Source: Cichorium intybus
Taxonomy: Eukaryota; Streptophyta; Magnoliopsida; Asterales; Asteraceae
Length of the DNA: 64,000 bases
NCBI GenBank assembly: GCA_023525715.1
Contig: CM042017.1
Location: 81,993,357-82,057,356, forward strand
Direction: 5' to 3'
In this document: positions 1 to 14,107 of the stretch, piece by piece
Layout: every line of letters starts with the position of its first letter
How positions within the stretch are numbered: the first letter of the stretch is position 1
Position numbers and translations under genes: made by a program
The notes under the pieces: model-generated
Told to the model about the DNA's origin: nothing
Database searches by the model: none
The model's input: the letters and a program-made list of their open reading frames with translations, nothing else

Positions 1-1105
1 ACCGGAAATCCCCGAGTAGAAATGGGAAGCGATCACCATGGATTTCGTAACCAAACTTCCCCGTACCACAAAGGGAGATGACAACATTTGGGTAATCGTT
101 GACCGTTTGACTAAATCTGCTCACTTCCTTCCCATCCGTGAACATTTCAAGGGCGAACAACTTGCTCGGATTTACATCGACGAGATAGTTAGTCGGCATG
201 GCATCCCTCTCAGCATCATTTCAGATCGTGATGGGAGATTTCTCTCACGGTTCTGGAAATCACTTCAAGAAGCCATGGGAACCCGCCTCGATCTCAGTAC
301 CGCCTATCATCCTCAGACCGATGGTCAATCTGAGAGGACAATTCAAACACTCGAAGATATGTTGAGGGCGTGTGTCTTAGATTTCGGAGGAAACTGGGAC
401 TCTCATTTACCGTTGGTGGAATTCTCCTATAATAACAGTTATCATTCTAGCATCGGGATGCCACCATTTGAGGCATTGTATGGCCGTAAATGCCGATCTC
501 CTATTTGCTGGCATGAAATTGGCGAGTCCCACGTAATTCGTGCAACAGTGGATTCTCCAATCGTTGGTCCTGAGCTTATCCAGGAAACAACCGACAAAAT
601 CACTCTGATTCGCAATAACCTTCTCACAGCTCATAGCCGACAAAAGAGTTACGCCGACAAGCGACGCAAACCGCTTGAATTTACCGTGGGTGACATGGTC
701 ATGTTAAAAGTGTCCCCATGGAAAGGTGTGGTTCGATTTGGACGCAAGGGTAAATTGGCACCACGTTATGTAGGCCCGTTCAAAATCCTGAAAAGGATCG
801 GACCAGTAGCCTACGAGTTGGATCTACCAACAGAACTTAATAAAGTTCACCCAGTATTTCATATAGCCAACCTCAAGAAGTGTTTAGCAGACGAGAACCT
901 TCATGTTCCTCTCGAGGATATCCAAATCGACGAGACAATGCAATTTATCGAGAAACCCTTGGAAATTGCCGACCGAAAGGAAAAGCAACTCAAAAGAAGT
1001 CGCATTCCCCTGGTCAAGGTCAGGTGGCAGTCAGCACGTGGACCCGAGTATACATGGGAGCGTGAGGATCAAATGCGTACCAAATACCCGCAGCTTTTCT
1101 CTTAA
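1..1105 (+). pseudogene. Tekay-type Ty3 integrase and chromodomain, pol 3' end
   Basis: C-terminal part of a Ty3/Gypsy (Metaviridae) pol polyprotein of the plant chromovirus type; the 5' part lies outside the window. Integrase joins the cDNA copy to host DNA. Counting from the Met at 38, the catalytic triad appears intact: Asp2 (MDFV), Asp63 (IISDRDGRF) and Glu99 (DGQSERT). A basic linker follows, then the GPFKILKRIG/HPVFHIANLKK region, and the last ~35 residues (KVRWQ...YTWERED...YPQLF) form the Tekay-type chromodomain-like tail. The Met at 38 is an internal residue, not a start. The same frame carries a TAG at 17-19 inside the usual PEWKWE motif (Trp to stop), so this copy is dead. It ends 50 bp before its 3' LTR. 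Confidence 0.93.
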
Positions 1106-1140
1106 GGTACTTTCTTCTTAAATTTCGGGACGAAATTTAC

Positions 1141-1155
1141 TAAAGTAGGGGAGAC
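1141..1155 (+). promoter_or_regulatory. Polypurine tract of the Tekay-type element
   Basis: A purine-rich run (AGTAGGGGAGA) sits directly before the TGTGACA LTR start and just after the conserved GGGACGAAATTT block that ends plant chromovirus internal domains. It is the plus-strand primer site for reverse transcription. Confidence 0.8.
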
Positions 1156-3981
<2,826 letters not shown>

Positions 3982-4227
3982 ATATCCTCGACAAAGGTCC
4001 ATATATACCGATGCTATTTATCCCGAAGACAAAAAGCACCTATAACAAAAAAAGCTTTACTGACTACATCTATGGCAACAATATGTTGTCGCCGAGGGTT
4101 ATACCAACAACATTTTCACCGGTCACGACGAAAATGATTTAAATAGAAAATGATGCTCTTTTACCTTATTTAACAATTAAAATGTAACATAACTAATCAT
4201 TACTTTTTCCATAACTTCAAACACACA

Positions 4228-4653
4228 TCAAATGATTTGAACATGTGATCGCGCTATATTCTTATTATTCTTATCAGCTACTAAGTAGTTTATTCTAGAA
4301 TTAATGCATACACAATATATATTAAGACAAGAGGGGACCCTGCTAGGCGGGCAAGTGAAGCCCGCACAATCAGAAGTTTGTTTACAAATCTTTATCACAA
4401 TGTTGATGGAGATTGGGCTTGCGATTTGGTTTATACTATCAACAACATTATTTTTCTCCGATCTTTCAAATTGAAATGCCGAGGCTGCAATAAAACAAAA
4501 AAAAAACTTATATATTATTCTGCATTCTTAATAAGTTTATGAAACATAGGATGAATATAATAATCCTCAAAATACATGAGAGAATGGGAGAGAATAACAG
4601 CTAGTAAGCATCAATATAACGAAAAAGACAATTTTGAAGGAAGCGTGTATCAT
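4228..4653 (-). CDS. Secreted six-cysteine peptide gene, unit 1 (diverged copy)
   Basis: Most diverged member and easily missed because exon 2 has no Met or GTG at its head. Exon 1 is 4599-4653 (MIHASFKIVFF..., hydrophobic signal core), intron 4485-4598 (GT...TTATTGCAG), exon 2 4228-4484. The last exon-1 base is T instead of G, so the junction codon is Ser. All six cysteines and their spacing are kept, although about ten residues differ from the other copies (for example Gly to Ser before Arg-Val-Pro-Ser, Glu to Ile before Tyr-Cys). The usual TAA has become TAC, so the frame runs on about 17 residues to a TGA at 4228. A 22 bp deletion upstream puts an extra ATG (4687-4689) in frame with the main ATG, giving a possible 12-residue N-terminal extension. 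Confidence 0.65.
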
Positions 4654-6122
4654 TTTTTCAAATTTTCTGTTGAGATGGACTAATTGCATGAAGTTTATAG
4701 ATAACAATCGAGATTCCTCTTAACCAAATGTAGATATTCAATTAATGGTACTTTATTGCTTATTTCCATATATAAACTTTACATTTCCCCTTATTTGGTA
4801 AATACAAAATTTATAAAATAGAAAATTTTCATAAGAGTTTTCATTAAAATATTGCTATTAATGAAAATATATTATGGAACTTTAATTGATGGAAGTTTTT
4901 CATAAGCTATTTCAATGATAGTAATTCCTTAAATTTTTCATGAGATATTACATTGATATTAAATGTGTCCTATTTTCTTTCTTAAGAGTATATGAGCAGA
5001 GATATGAAATTTCTATGCAACTAAGATTTGCACCACGCGCGTTGTAGCGCATATATTATATTCTTTTGAAAAAGACAATCTACGAAACGTATAGCAAAGT
5101 ATGAGGAAAAATTAAATTTTTAAAAACGAAAAACTCTTCAGATACATAAAAATATGTATAATAAGTAATTCTTCAAAAATGAATTCTTGAAAAGCAAACT
5201 TGTAAAATAAGTTGTAAAAAGCTGAAAATATAATAATATTTAAAAAACAAGTTCTTAAAAGCATATAAAAAAATATAAGACTTCAGAGAAAATGTAAAAA
5301 AAAATTTACAGAAAAATAAAATTTAGGCTAAATTATAAATACAAAAAAGTTAGAAAGAAAAATAAGATATAACAAAGTTGAAGAGGTAATATGAAATTTT
5401 CAAATATCAAAATTATAAAAAAAGTGTAGGTTTGTTAAAAAAAATATAACTTTGTCTAAAAATTTAAATAAAAGAAGTTATATGAAAAAAAACGAAATAC
5501 TAGATAAATTAAGGGCTTAAAATGATTTTTTTTTCGTGTTATCGATTGGTGTTGAAGTTAGCCTTAATTTTGTCTTAAATCACAATACGCGGATTTCAAG
5601 TTCTTTCACATTTCTCATAAGAGGTAATCATAACTTTTGTTCTTCATTCAATATTACTTTAATATGTAGATTAAGGCATCAAGTCCATTGATTATGATAA
5701 TATAATTCTAGAAATAAAATTAGCTTGATATTGTTTTAGACTTTAATATTTTGTTATTATACTATACTCTAATATTTTGATATTGTATCATATGACATGC
5801 CATCTCTGCAGTTTTTTATTTATGTTTTTTTAAATTATATTGAAGTCATATCCTCGACAAAGGTCCATATATACTGATGGTATTTATCTTGAAGACAAGA
5901 AGCACCTATAACAAAACAAAGCTTTACTGACAACATCTATAGCAAAAATATGTTGTCGCCGAGGGCTATACCAACAACATTTTCACCGGTCTCGACGAGA
6001 ATGATTTAAATAGAAAATGATGCTCTTTTACCTTATTTAACAATTAAAATGTAACATAACTAATCATTACTTTTTCCATAACTTAAAACATACATAAAAT
6101 GATTTGAACATGTGATTAACGC

Positions 6123-6128
6123 TTTATT
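6123..6128 (-). terminator. Putative poly(A) signal of the unit 2 peptide gene
   Basis: AATAAA on the minus strand about 25 bp after the stop codon; a second AATAAA overlaps the final codons. Both recur in most units. The spacing suits a plant near-upstream element, but the region is AT-rich. Confidence 0.4.
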
Positions 6129-6152
6129 CTTATTATTCTTATCAGCAACTAA

Positions 6153-6525
6153 TTAGTTTATTCTAGAATTAATGCATACACAATATTCATTAACACAAGA
6201 GGGGACCCTGCCAGGTGGACAAGTGAAGCCCGCACAATTCGAAGTTTGTTTACAAATCTTTGTCACGATGTTGTTGGAGATTGGGCTTGCAATTTGGTTT
6301 ATGCTATCAACGATATTATTTTTCTCCAAACTTTCAGATTGATATGCTGAGGCTGCAATAACACACACAAAAAAAAATTATATATTACTATGCATTCTTA
6401 ATAAGTTTATGAAACATATGATGAATATAATACTCCTCAAAATACATGAGAGAATGGGAGAGAGAATAACCGCTAGTAAGCATCAATATAACGAAAAAGA
6501 CAATTTTGAAGGAAGCATTCATCAT
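6153..6525 (-). CDS. Secreted six-cysteine peptide gene, unit 2 (reference copy)
   Basis: Two-exon model. Exon 1 6471-6525 starts ATGATG and encodes a short signal peptide (MMNASFKIVFFVILMLTS). The intron is 6353-6470 (118 bp, phase 1, donor CG|GTTATT, pyrimidine-rich tract, acceptor TTATTGCAG). Exon 2 6153-6352 encodes the rest. The joined protein is 84 residues: cleavage is likely after Ala21 (S-A-S-A|Y-Q), followed by a ~30-residue Ser/Asn-rich spacer, then six cysteines at 52, 58, 63, 71, 76 and 78 in the pattern C-x5-C-x4-C-x7-C-x4-C-x-C. Separate signal-peptide exon, variable spacer and C-x-C end are hallmarks of plant secreted cysteine-rich peptides (defensin-like, and the legume NCR/late-nodulin type). 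Exact family and function are unknown; likely extracellular defence or signalling. An open reading frame running up into the intron from a GTG is not the real N-terminus. No transcript evidence is available. Confidence 0.75.
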
Positions 6526-6565
6526 TTTTTCTAATTTTCCGTTGAGATGGACTTGTGTGTTAAAA

Positions 6566-6583
6566 TTAAAAGAGGAATTGCAT
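6566..6583 (-). other. Five-codon upstream ORF in the peptide-gene leader
   Basis: An ATG about 56 bp before the main start opens a five-codon frame ending TAA (ATGCAATTCCTCTTTTAA). The same sequence is present in units 2 to 11. In unit 1 a 22 bp deletion removes its stop and fuses it in frame to the main ORF. If the leader starts at the predicted TATA box, this upstream ORF could dampen translation. Confidence 0.4.
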
Positions 6584-6661
6584 GAAGTTTATAGATAACA
6601 ATCTAGATTCCTCTTAACCAAATGTAGATTTTCAATTAATGGTACTTTATTGCATATTTCC

Positions 6662-6670
6662 ATATATAAA
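6662..6670 (-). promoter_or_regulatory. Putative TATA box of the unit 2 peptide gene
   Basis: On the minus strand GTTTATATATGG lies about 140 bp upstream of the ATG, leaving room for a ~105 bp 5' leader. The same motif at the same distance occurs in the other units, including diverged unit 1 (around 4770). AT-rich surroundings mean a chance match is possible. Confidence 0.45.
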
Positions 6671-6699
6671 CTTTACATTTCCCCTTAGTTGGTAAATAC

Positions 6700-8020
6700 A
6701 AAATTTATACAATAGAAAATTTTCATAAGAGTTTTCATTAAAATATTGCTATTAATGAAAATATATTATGAAAATTTAATTGATGGAAGTTTTTCATAAG
6801 CTATTTCAATGATAGTAATTCCTTAAATTTTTCATGAGATATTACATCGATATTAAATGTGTCCTATTTTCTTTCTTAAGAGTATATGAGCAGAGATATG
6901 AAATTTCTACGCAACTAAGATTTGCACCACGCGCGTTGTAGCGCATATATTATATTCTTTTGAAAAAGACAATCTACGAAACGTATAGCAAAGTATGAGG
7001 AAAAATTAAATTTTTAAAAACGAAAAACTCTTCAGATACATAAAAATATGTATAATAAGTAATTCTTCAAAAATGAATTCTTGAAAAGCAAACTTGTAAA
7101 ATAAGTTGTAAAAAGCTGAAAATATAATAATATTTAAAAAACAAGTTCTTAAAAGCATATAAAAAACATATAAGACTTCAGAGATAATGTAAAAAAAAAT
7201 TTACAGAAAAATAAAATTTAGGCTAAAATTATAAATACAGAAAAGTTAGAAGGAAAAATAAGATATAACAAAGTTGAAGAGGTAATATGAAATTTTCAAA
7301 TATCAAAATTATAAAAAAAAGTGTAGGTTTGTTAAAAAAATATAACTTGGGCTAAAAATTTAAATAAAAGAAGTTATATGATAAAAACGAAATACTAGAT
7401 AAATTAAGGGCTTAAAATGATTTGTTTTTCGTGTTATCGATTGGTGTTGAAGTTAGCCTTAATTTTGTCTTAAATCACAATACGCGGATTTCAAGTTCTT
7501 TCACATTTCTCTTAAGAGGTAATCATAACTTTTGTTCTTCATTCAATATTACTTTAATATGTAGATTAAGGCATCAAGTCCATTGATTATGATAATATAA
7601 TTCTAGAAATAAAATTAGCTTGATATTGTTTTAGACTTTAATATTTTGTTATTATACTATACTCTAATATTTTGATATTGTATCATATGACATGCCATCT
7701 CTGCAGTTTTTTATTTATGTTTTTTTAAATTATATTGAAGTCATATCCTCGACAAAGGTCCATATATACTGATGGTATTTATCTTGAAGACAAGAAGCAC
7801 CTATAACAAAACAAAGCTTTACTGACAACATCTATAGCAAAAATATGTTGTCGCCGAGGGCTATACCAACAACATTTTCACCGGTCTCGACGAGAATGAT
7901 TTAAATAGAAAATGATGCTCTTTTACCTTATTTAACAATTAAAATGTAACATAACTAATCATTACTTTTTCCATAACTTAAAACATACATAAAATGATTT
8001 GAACATGTGATTAACGCTTT
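6700..8020. other. Non-coding part of the repeat unit (shown for unit 2)
   Basis: About 1.4 kb of every unit between peptide genes has no ORF worth calling. It is AT-rich with many A runs, plus one conserved GC-rich island (CACCACGCGCGTTGTAGCGC, near 6926-6945 here). Just past the unit boundary is a stretch (TTTACTGACAACATC..., ATGTTGTCGCCGAGGGC) that resembles the subterminal repeats of plant CACTA transposons. No transposase is present. Confidence 0.5.
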
Positions 8021-8047
8021 ATTCTTATTATTCTTATCAGCAACTAA

Positions 8048-8421
8048 TTAGTTTATTCTTGAATTAATGCATACACAATATTCATTAACACAAGAGGGGA
8101 CCCTGCCAGGTGGACAAGTGAAGCCCGCACAATTCGAAGTTTGTTTACAAATCTTTGTCACGATGTTGTTGGAGATTGGGCTTGCAATTTGGTTTATGCT
8201 ATCAACGACATTATTTTTCTCCAAACTTTCAGATTGATATGCTGAGGCTGCAATAACACACACAAAAAAAAAATTATATATTACTATGCATTCTTAATAA
8301 GTTTATGAAACATATGATGAATATAATACTCCTCAAAATACATGAGAGAATGGGAGAGAGAATAACCGCTAGTAAGCATCAATATAACGAAAAAGACAAT
8401 TTTGAAGGAAGCATTCATCAT
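8048..8421 (-). CDS. Secreted six-cysteine peptide gene, unit 3
   Basis: Exon 1 8367-8421, intron 8248-8366, exon 2 8048-8247. It differs from unit 2 by Val in place of Ile at residue 32 and a silent Ser codon (TCA for TCT) near the C-terminus, also seen in unit 4. Splice sites and all six cysteines are intact. Confidence 0.75.
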
Positions 8422-9943
8422 TTTTTCTAATTTTCCGTTGAGATGGACTTGTGTGTTAAAATTAAAAGAGGAATTGCATGAAGTTTATAGATAAGAATCT
8501 AGATTCCTCTTAACCAAATGTAGATTTTCAATTAATGGTACTTTATTGCTTATTTCCATATATAAACTTTACATTTCCCCTTAGTTGGTAAATACAAAAT
8601 TTATAAAATAGAAAATTTTCATAAGAGTTTTCATTAAAATATTGCTATTAATGAAAATATATTATGAAAATTTAATTGATGGAAGTTTTTCATAAGCTAT
8701 TTCAATGATAGTAATTCCTTAATTTTTTTATGAGATATTACATCGATATTAAATGTGTCCTATTTTCTTTCTTAAGAGTATATGAGCAGAGATATGAAAT
8801 TTCTACGCAACTAAGATTTGCACCACGCGCGTTGTAGCGCATATATTATATTCTTTTGAAAAAGACAATCTACGAAACGTATAGCAAAGTATGAGGAAAA
8901 ATTAAATTTTTAAAAACGAAAAACTCTTCAGATACATAAAAATATGTATAATAAGTAATTCTTCAAAAATGAATTCTTGAAAAGCAAACTTGTAAAATAA
9001 GTTGTAAAAAGCTGAAAATATAATAATATTTAAAAAACAAGTTCTTAAAAGCATATAAAAAACATATAAGACTTCAGAGATAATGTAAAAAAAAATTTAC
9101 AGAAAAATAAAATTTAGGCTAAAATTATAAATACAGAAAAGTTAGAAGGAAAAATAAGATATAACAAAGTTGAAGAGGTAATATGAAATTTTCAAATATC
9201 AAAATTATAAAAAAAAGTGTAGGTTTGTTAAAAAAATATAACTTGGGCTAAAAATTTAAATAAAAGAAGTTATATGATAAAAACGAAATACTAGATAAAT
9301 TAAGGGCTTAAAAAGATTTGTTTTTCGTGTTATCGATTGGTGTTGAAGTTAGCCTTAATTTTGTCTTAAATCACAATACGCGGATTTCAAGTTCTTTCAC
9401 ATTTCTCTTAAGAGGTAATCATAACTTTTGTTCTTCATTCAATATTACTTTAATATGTAGATTAAGGCATCAAGTCCATTGATTATGATAATATAATTCT
9501 AGAAATAAAATTAGCTTGATATTGTTTTAGACTTTAATATTTTGTTATTATACTATACTCTAATATTTTGATATTGTATCATATGACATGCCATCTCTGC
9601 AGTTTTTTATTTATGTTTTTTTAAATTATATTGAAGTCATATCCTCGACAAAGGTCCATATATACTGATGGTATTTATCTTGAAGACAAGAAGCACCTAT
9701 AACAAAACAAAGCTTTACTGACAACATCTATAGCAAAAATATGTTGTCGCCGAGGGCTATACCAACAACATTTTCACCGGTCTCGACGAGAATGATTTAA
9801 ATAGAAAATGATGCTCTTTTACCTTATTTAACAATTAAAATGTAACATAACTAATCATTACTTTTTCCATAACTTAAAACATACATAAAATGATTTGAAC
9901 ATGTGATTAACGCTTTATTCTTATTATTCTTATCAGCAACTAA

Positions 9944-10317
9944 TTAGTTTATTCTTGAATTAATGCATACACAATATTCATTAACACAAGAGGGGACCCT
10001 GCCAGGTGGACAAGTGAAGCCCGCACAATTCGAAGTTTGTTTACAAATCTTTGTCACGATGTTGTTGGAGATTGGGCTTGCAATTTGGTTTATGCTATCA
10101 ACGACATTATTTTTCTCCAAACTTTCAGATTGATATGCTGAGGCTGCAATAACACACACAAAAAAAAAATTATATATTACTATGCATTCTTAATAAGTTT
10201 ATGAAACATATGATGAATATAATACTCCTCAAAATACATGAGAGAATGGGAGAGAGAATAACCGCTAGTAAGCATCAATATAACGAAAAAGACAATTTTG
10301 AAGGAAGCATTCATCAT
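9944..10317 (-). CDS. Secreted six-cysteine peptide gene, unit 4
   Basis: Exon 1 10263-10317, intron 10144-10262, exon 2 9944-10143. The predicted protein is identical to unit 3, including the shared silent TCA codon, so units 3 and 4 are a recent duplication pair. Confidence 0.75.
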
Positions 10318-11840
10318 TTTTTCTAATTTTCCGTTGAGATGGACTTGTGTGTTAAAATTAAAAGAGGAATTGCATGAAGTTTATAGATAAGAATCTAGAT
10401 TCCTCTTAACCAAATGTAGATTTTCAATTAATGGTACTTTATTGCTTATTTCCATATATAAACTTTACATTTCCCCTTAGTTGGTAAATACAAAATTTAT
10501 AAAATAGAAAATTTTCATAAGAGTTTTCATTAAAATATTGCTATTAATGAAAATATATTATGAAAATTTAATTGATGGAAGTTTTTCATAAGCTATTTCA
10601 ATGATAGTAATTCCTTAATTTTTTTATGAGATATTACATCGATATTAAATGTGTCCTATTTTCTTTCTTAAGAGTATATGAGCAGAGATATGAAATTTCT
10701 ACGCAACTAAGATTTGCACCACGCGCGTTGTAGCGCATATATTATATTCTTTTGAAAAAGACAATCTACGAAACGTATAGCAAAGTATGAGGAAAAATTA
10801 AATTTTTAAAAACGAAAAACTCTTCAGATACATAAAAATATGTATAATAAGTAATTCTTCAAAAATGAATTCTTGAAAAGCAAACTTGTAAAATAAGTTG
10901 TAAAAAGCTGAAAATATAATAATATTTAAAAAACAAGTTCTTAAAAGCATATAAAAAACATATAAGACTTCAGAGAAAATGTAAAAAAAAATTTACAGAA
11001 AAATAAAATTTAGGCTAAAATTATAAATACAGAAAAGTTAGAAGGAAAAATAAGATATAACAAAGTTGAAGAGGTAATATGAAATTTTCAAATATCAAAA
11101 TTATAAAAAAAAAGTGTAGGTTTGTTAAAAAAATATAAATTTGGCTAAAAATTTAAATAAAAGAAGTTATATGATAAAAACGAAATACTAGATAAATTAA
11201 GGGCTTAAAATGATTTGTTTTTCGTGTTATCGATTGGTGTTGAAGTTAGCCTTAATTTTGTCTTAAATCACAATACGCGGATTTCAAGTTCTTTCACATT
11301 TCTCATAAGAGGTAATCATAACTTTTGTTCTTCATTCAATATTACTTTAATATGTAGATTAAGGCATCAAGTCCATTGATTATGATAATATAATTCTAGA
11401 AATAAAATTAGCTTGATATTGTTTTAGACTTTAATATTTTGTTATTATACTATACTCTAATATTTTGATATTGTATCATATGACATGCCATCTCTGCAGT
11501 TTTTTATTTATGTTTTTTTAAATTATATTGAAGTCATATCCTCGACAAAGGTCCATATATACTGATGGTATTTATCTTGAAGACAAGAAGCACCTATAAC
11601 AAAACAAAGCTTTACAGACAACATCTATAGCAAAAATATGTTGTCGCCGAGGGCTATACCAACAACATTTTCACCGGTCTCGACGAGAATGATTTAAATA
11701 GAAAATGATGCTCTTTTACCTTATTTAACAATTAAAATGTAACATAACTAATCATTACTTTTTCCATAACTTAAAACATACATAAAATGATTTGAACATG
11801 TGATTAACGCTTTATTCTTATTATTCTTATCAGCAACTAA

Positions 11841-12213
11841 TTAGTTTATTCTAGAATTAATGCATACACAATATTCATTAACACAAGAGGGGACCCTGCC
11901 AGGTGGACAAGTGAAGCCCGCACAATTCGAAGTTTGTTTACAAATCTTTGTCACGATGTTGTTGGAGATTGGGCTTGCAATTTGGTTTATGCTATCAACG
12001 ACATTATTTTTCTCCAAACTTTCAGATTGATATGCTGAGGCTGCAATAACACACACAAAAAAAAATTATATATTACTATGCATTCTTAATAAGTTTATGA
12101 AACATATGATGAATATAATACTCCTCAAAATACATGAGAGAATGGGAGAGAGAATAACCGCTAGTAAGCATCAATATAACGAAAAAGACAATTTTGAAGG
12201 AAGCATTCATCAT
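11841..12213 (-). CDS. Secreted six-cysteine peptide gene, unit 5
   Basis: Exon 1 12159-12213, intron 12041-12158, exon 2 11841-12040. Same predicted protein as units 3 and 4, but with the common TCT Ser codon. No disabling change seen. Confidence 0.75.
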
Positions 12214-13735
12214 TTTTTCTAATTTTCCGTTAAGATGGACTTGTGTGTTAAAATTAAAAGAGGAATTGCATGAAGTTTATAGATAACAATCTAGATTCCT
12301 CTTAACCAAATGTAGATTTTCAATTAATGGTACTTTATTGCTTATTTCCATATATAAACTTTACATTTCCCCTTAGTTGGTAAATACAAAATTTATAAAA
12401 TAGAAAATTTTCATAAGAGTTTTCATTAAAATATTGCTATTAATGAAAATATATTATGAAAATTTAATTGATGGAAGTTTTTCATAAGCTATTTCAATGA
12501 TAGTAATTCCTTAATTTTTTCATGAGATATTACATCGATATTAAATGTGTCGTATTTTCTTTCTTAAGAGTATATGAGCAGAGATATGAAATTTCTACGC
12601 AACTAAGATTTGCACCACGCGCGTTGTAGCGCATATATTATATTCTTTTGAAAAAGACAATCTACGAAACGTATAGCAAAGTATGAGGAAAAATTAAATT
12701 TTTAAAAACGAAAAACTCTTCAGATACATAAAAATATGTATAATAAGTAATTCTTCAAAAATGAATTCTTGAAAAGCAAACTTGTAAAATAAGTTGTAAA
12801 AAGCTGAAAATATAATAATATTTAAAAAACAAGTTCTTAAAAGCATATAAAAACATATAAGACTTCAGAGAAAATGTAAAAAAAAATTTACAGAAAAATA
12901 AAATTTAGGCTAAAATTATAAATACAGAAAAGTTAGAAGGAAAAATAAGATATAACAAAGTTGAAGAGGTAATATGAAATTTTCAAATATCAAAATTATA
13001 AAAAAAAAGTGTAGGTTTGTTAAAAAAATATAAATTTGGCTAAAAATTTAAATAAAAGAAGTTATATGATAAAAACGAAATACTAGATAAATTAAGGGCT
13101 TAAAATGATTTGTTTTTCGTGTTATCGATTGGTGTTGAAGTTAGCCTTAATTTTGTCTTAAATCACAATACGCGGATTTCAAGTTCTTTCACATTTCTCA
13201 TAAGAGGTAATCATAACTTTTGTTCTTCATTCAATATTACTTTAATATGTAGATTAAGGCATCAAGTCCATTGATTATGATAATATAATTCTAGAAATAA
13301 AATTAGCTTGATATTGTTTTAGACTTTAATATTTTGTTATTATACTATACTCTAATATTTTGATATTGTATCATATGACATGCCATCTCTGCAGTTTTTT
13401 ATTTATGTTTTTTTAAATTATATTGAAGTCATATCCTCGACAAATGTCCATATATACTGATGGTATTTATCTTGAAGACAAGAAGCACCTATAACAAAAC
13501 AAAGCTTTACTGACAACATCTATAGCAAAAATATGTTGTCGCCGAGGGCTATACCAACAACATTTTCACCGGTCTCGACGAGAATGATTTAAATAGAAAA
13601 TGATGCTCTTTTACCTTATTTAACAATTAAAATGTAACATAACTAATCATTACTTTTTCCATAACTTAAAACATACATAAAATGATTTGAACATGTGATT
13701 AACGCTTTATTCTTATTATTCTTATCAGCAACTAA

Positions 13736-14107
13736 TTAGTTTATTCTAGAATTAATGCATACACAATATTCATTAACACAAGAGGGGACCCTGCCAGGTG
13801 GATAAGTGAAGCCCGCACAATTCGAAGTTTGTTTACAAATCTTTGTCACGATGTTGTTGGAGATTGGGCTTGCAATTTGGTTTATGCTATCAACGACATT
13901 ATTTTTCTCCAAACTTTCAGATTGATATGCTGAGGCTGCAATAACACACACAAAAAAAATTATATATTACTATGCATTCTTAATAAGTTTATGAAACATA
14001 TGATGAATATAATACTCCTCAAAATACATGAGAGAATGGGAGAGAGAATAACCGCTAGTAAGCATCAATATAACAAAAAAGACAATTTTGAAGGAAGCAT
14101 TCATCAT
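13736..14107 (-). CDS. Cysteine-rich peptide gene, unit 6, third cysteine lost
   Basis: Exon 1 14053-14107, intron 13936-14052, exon 2 13736-13935. The frame is open, but residue 63 is Tyr (TAT) instead of Cys (TGT), leaving five cysteines and one unpaired. The product is probably misfolded or altered. Exon 1 has one silent change (TTC to TTT). Confidence 0.7.
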
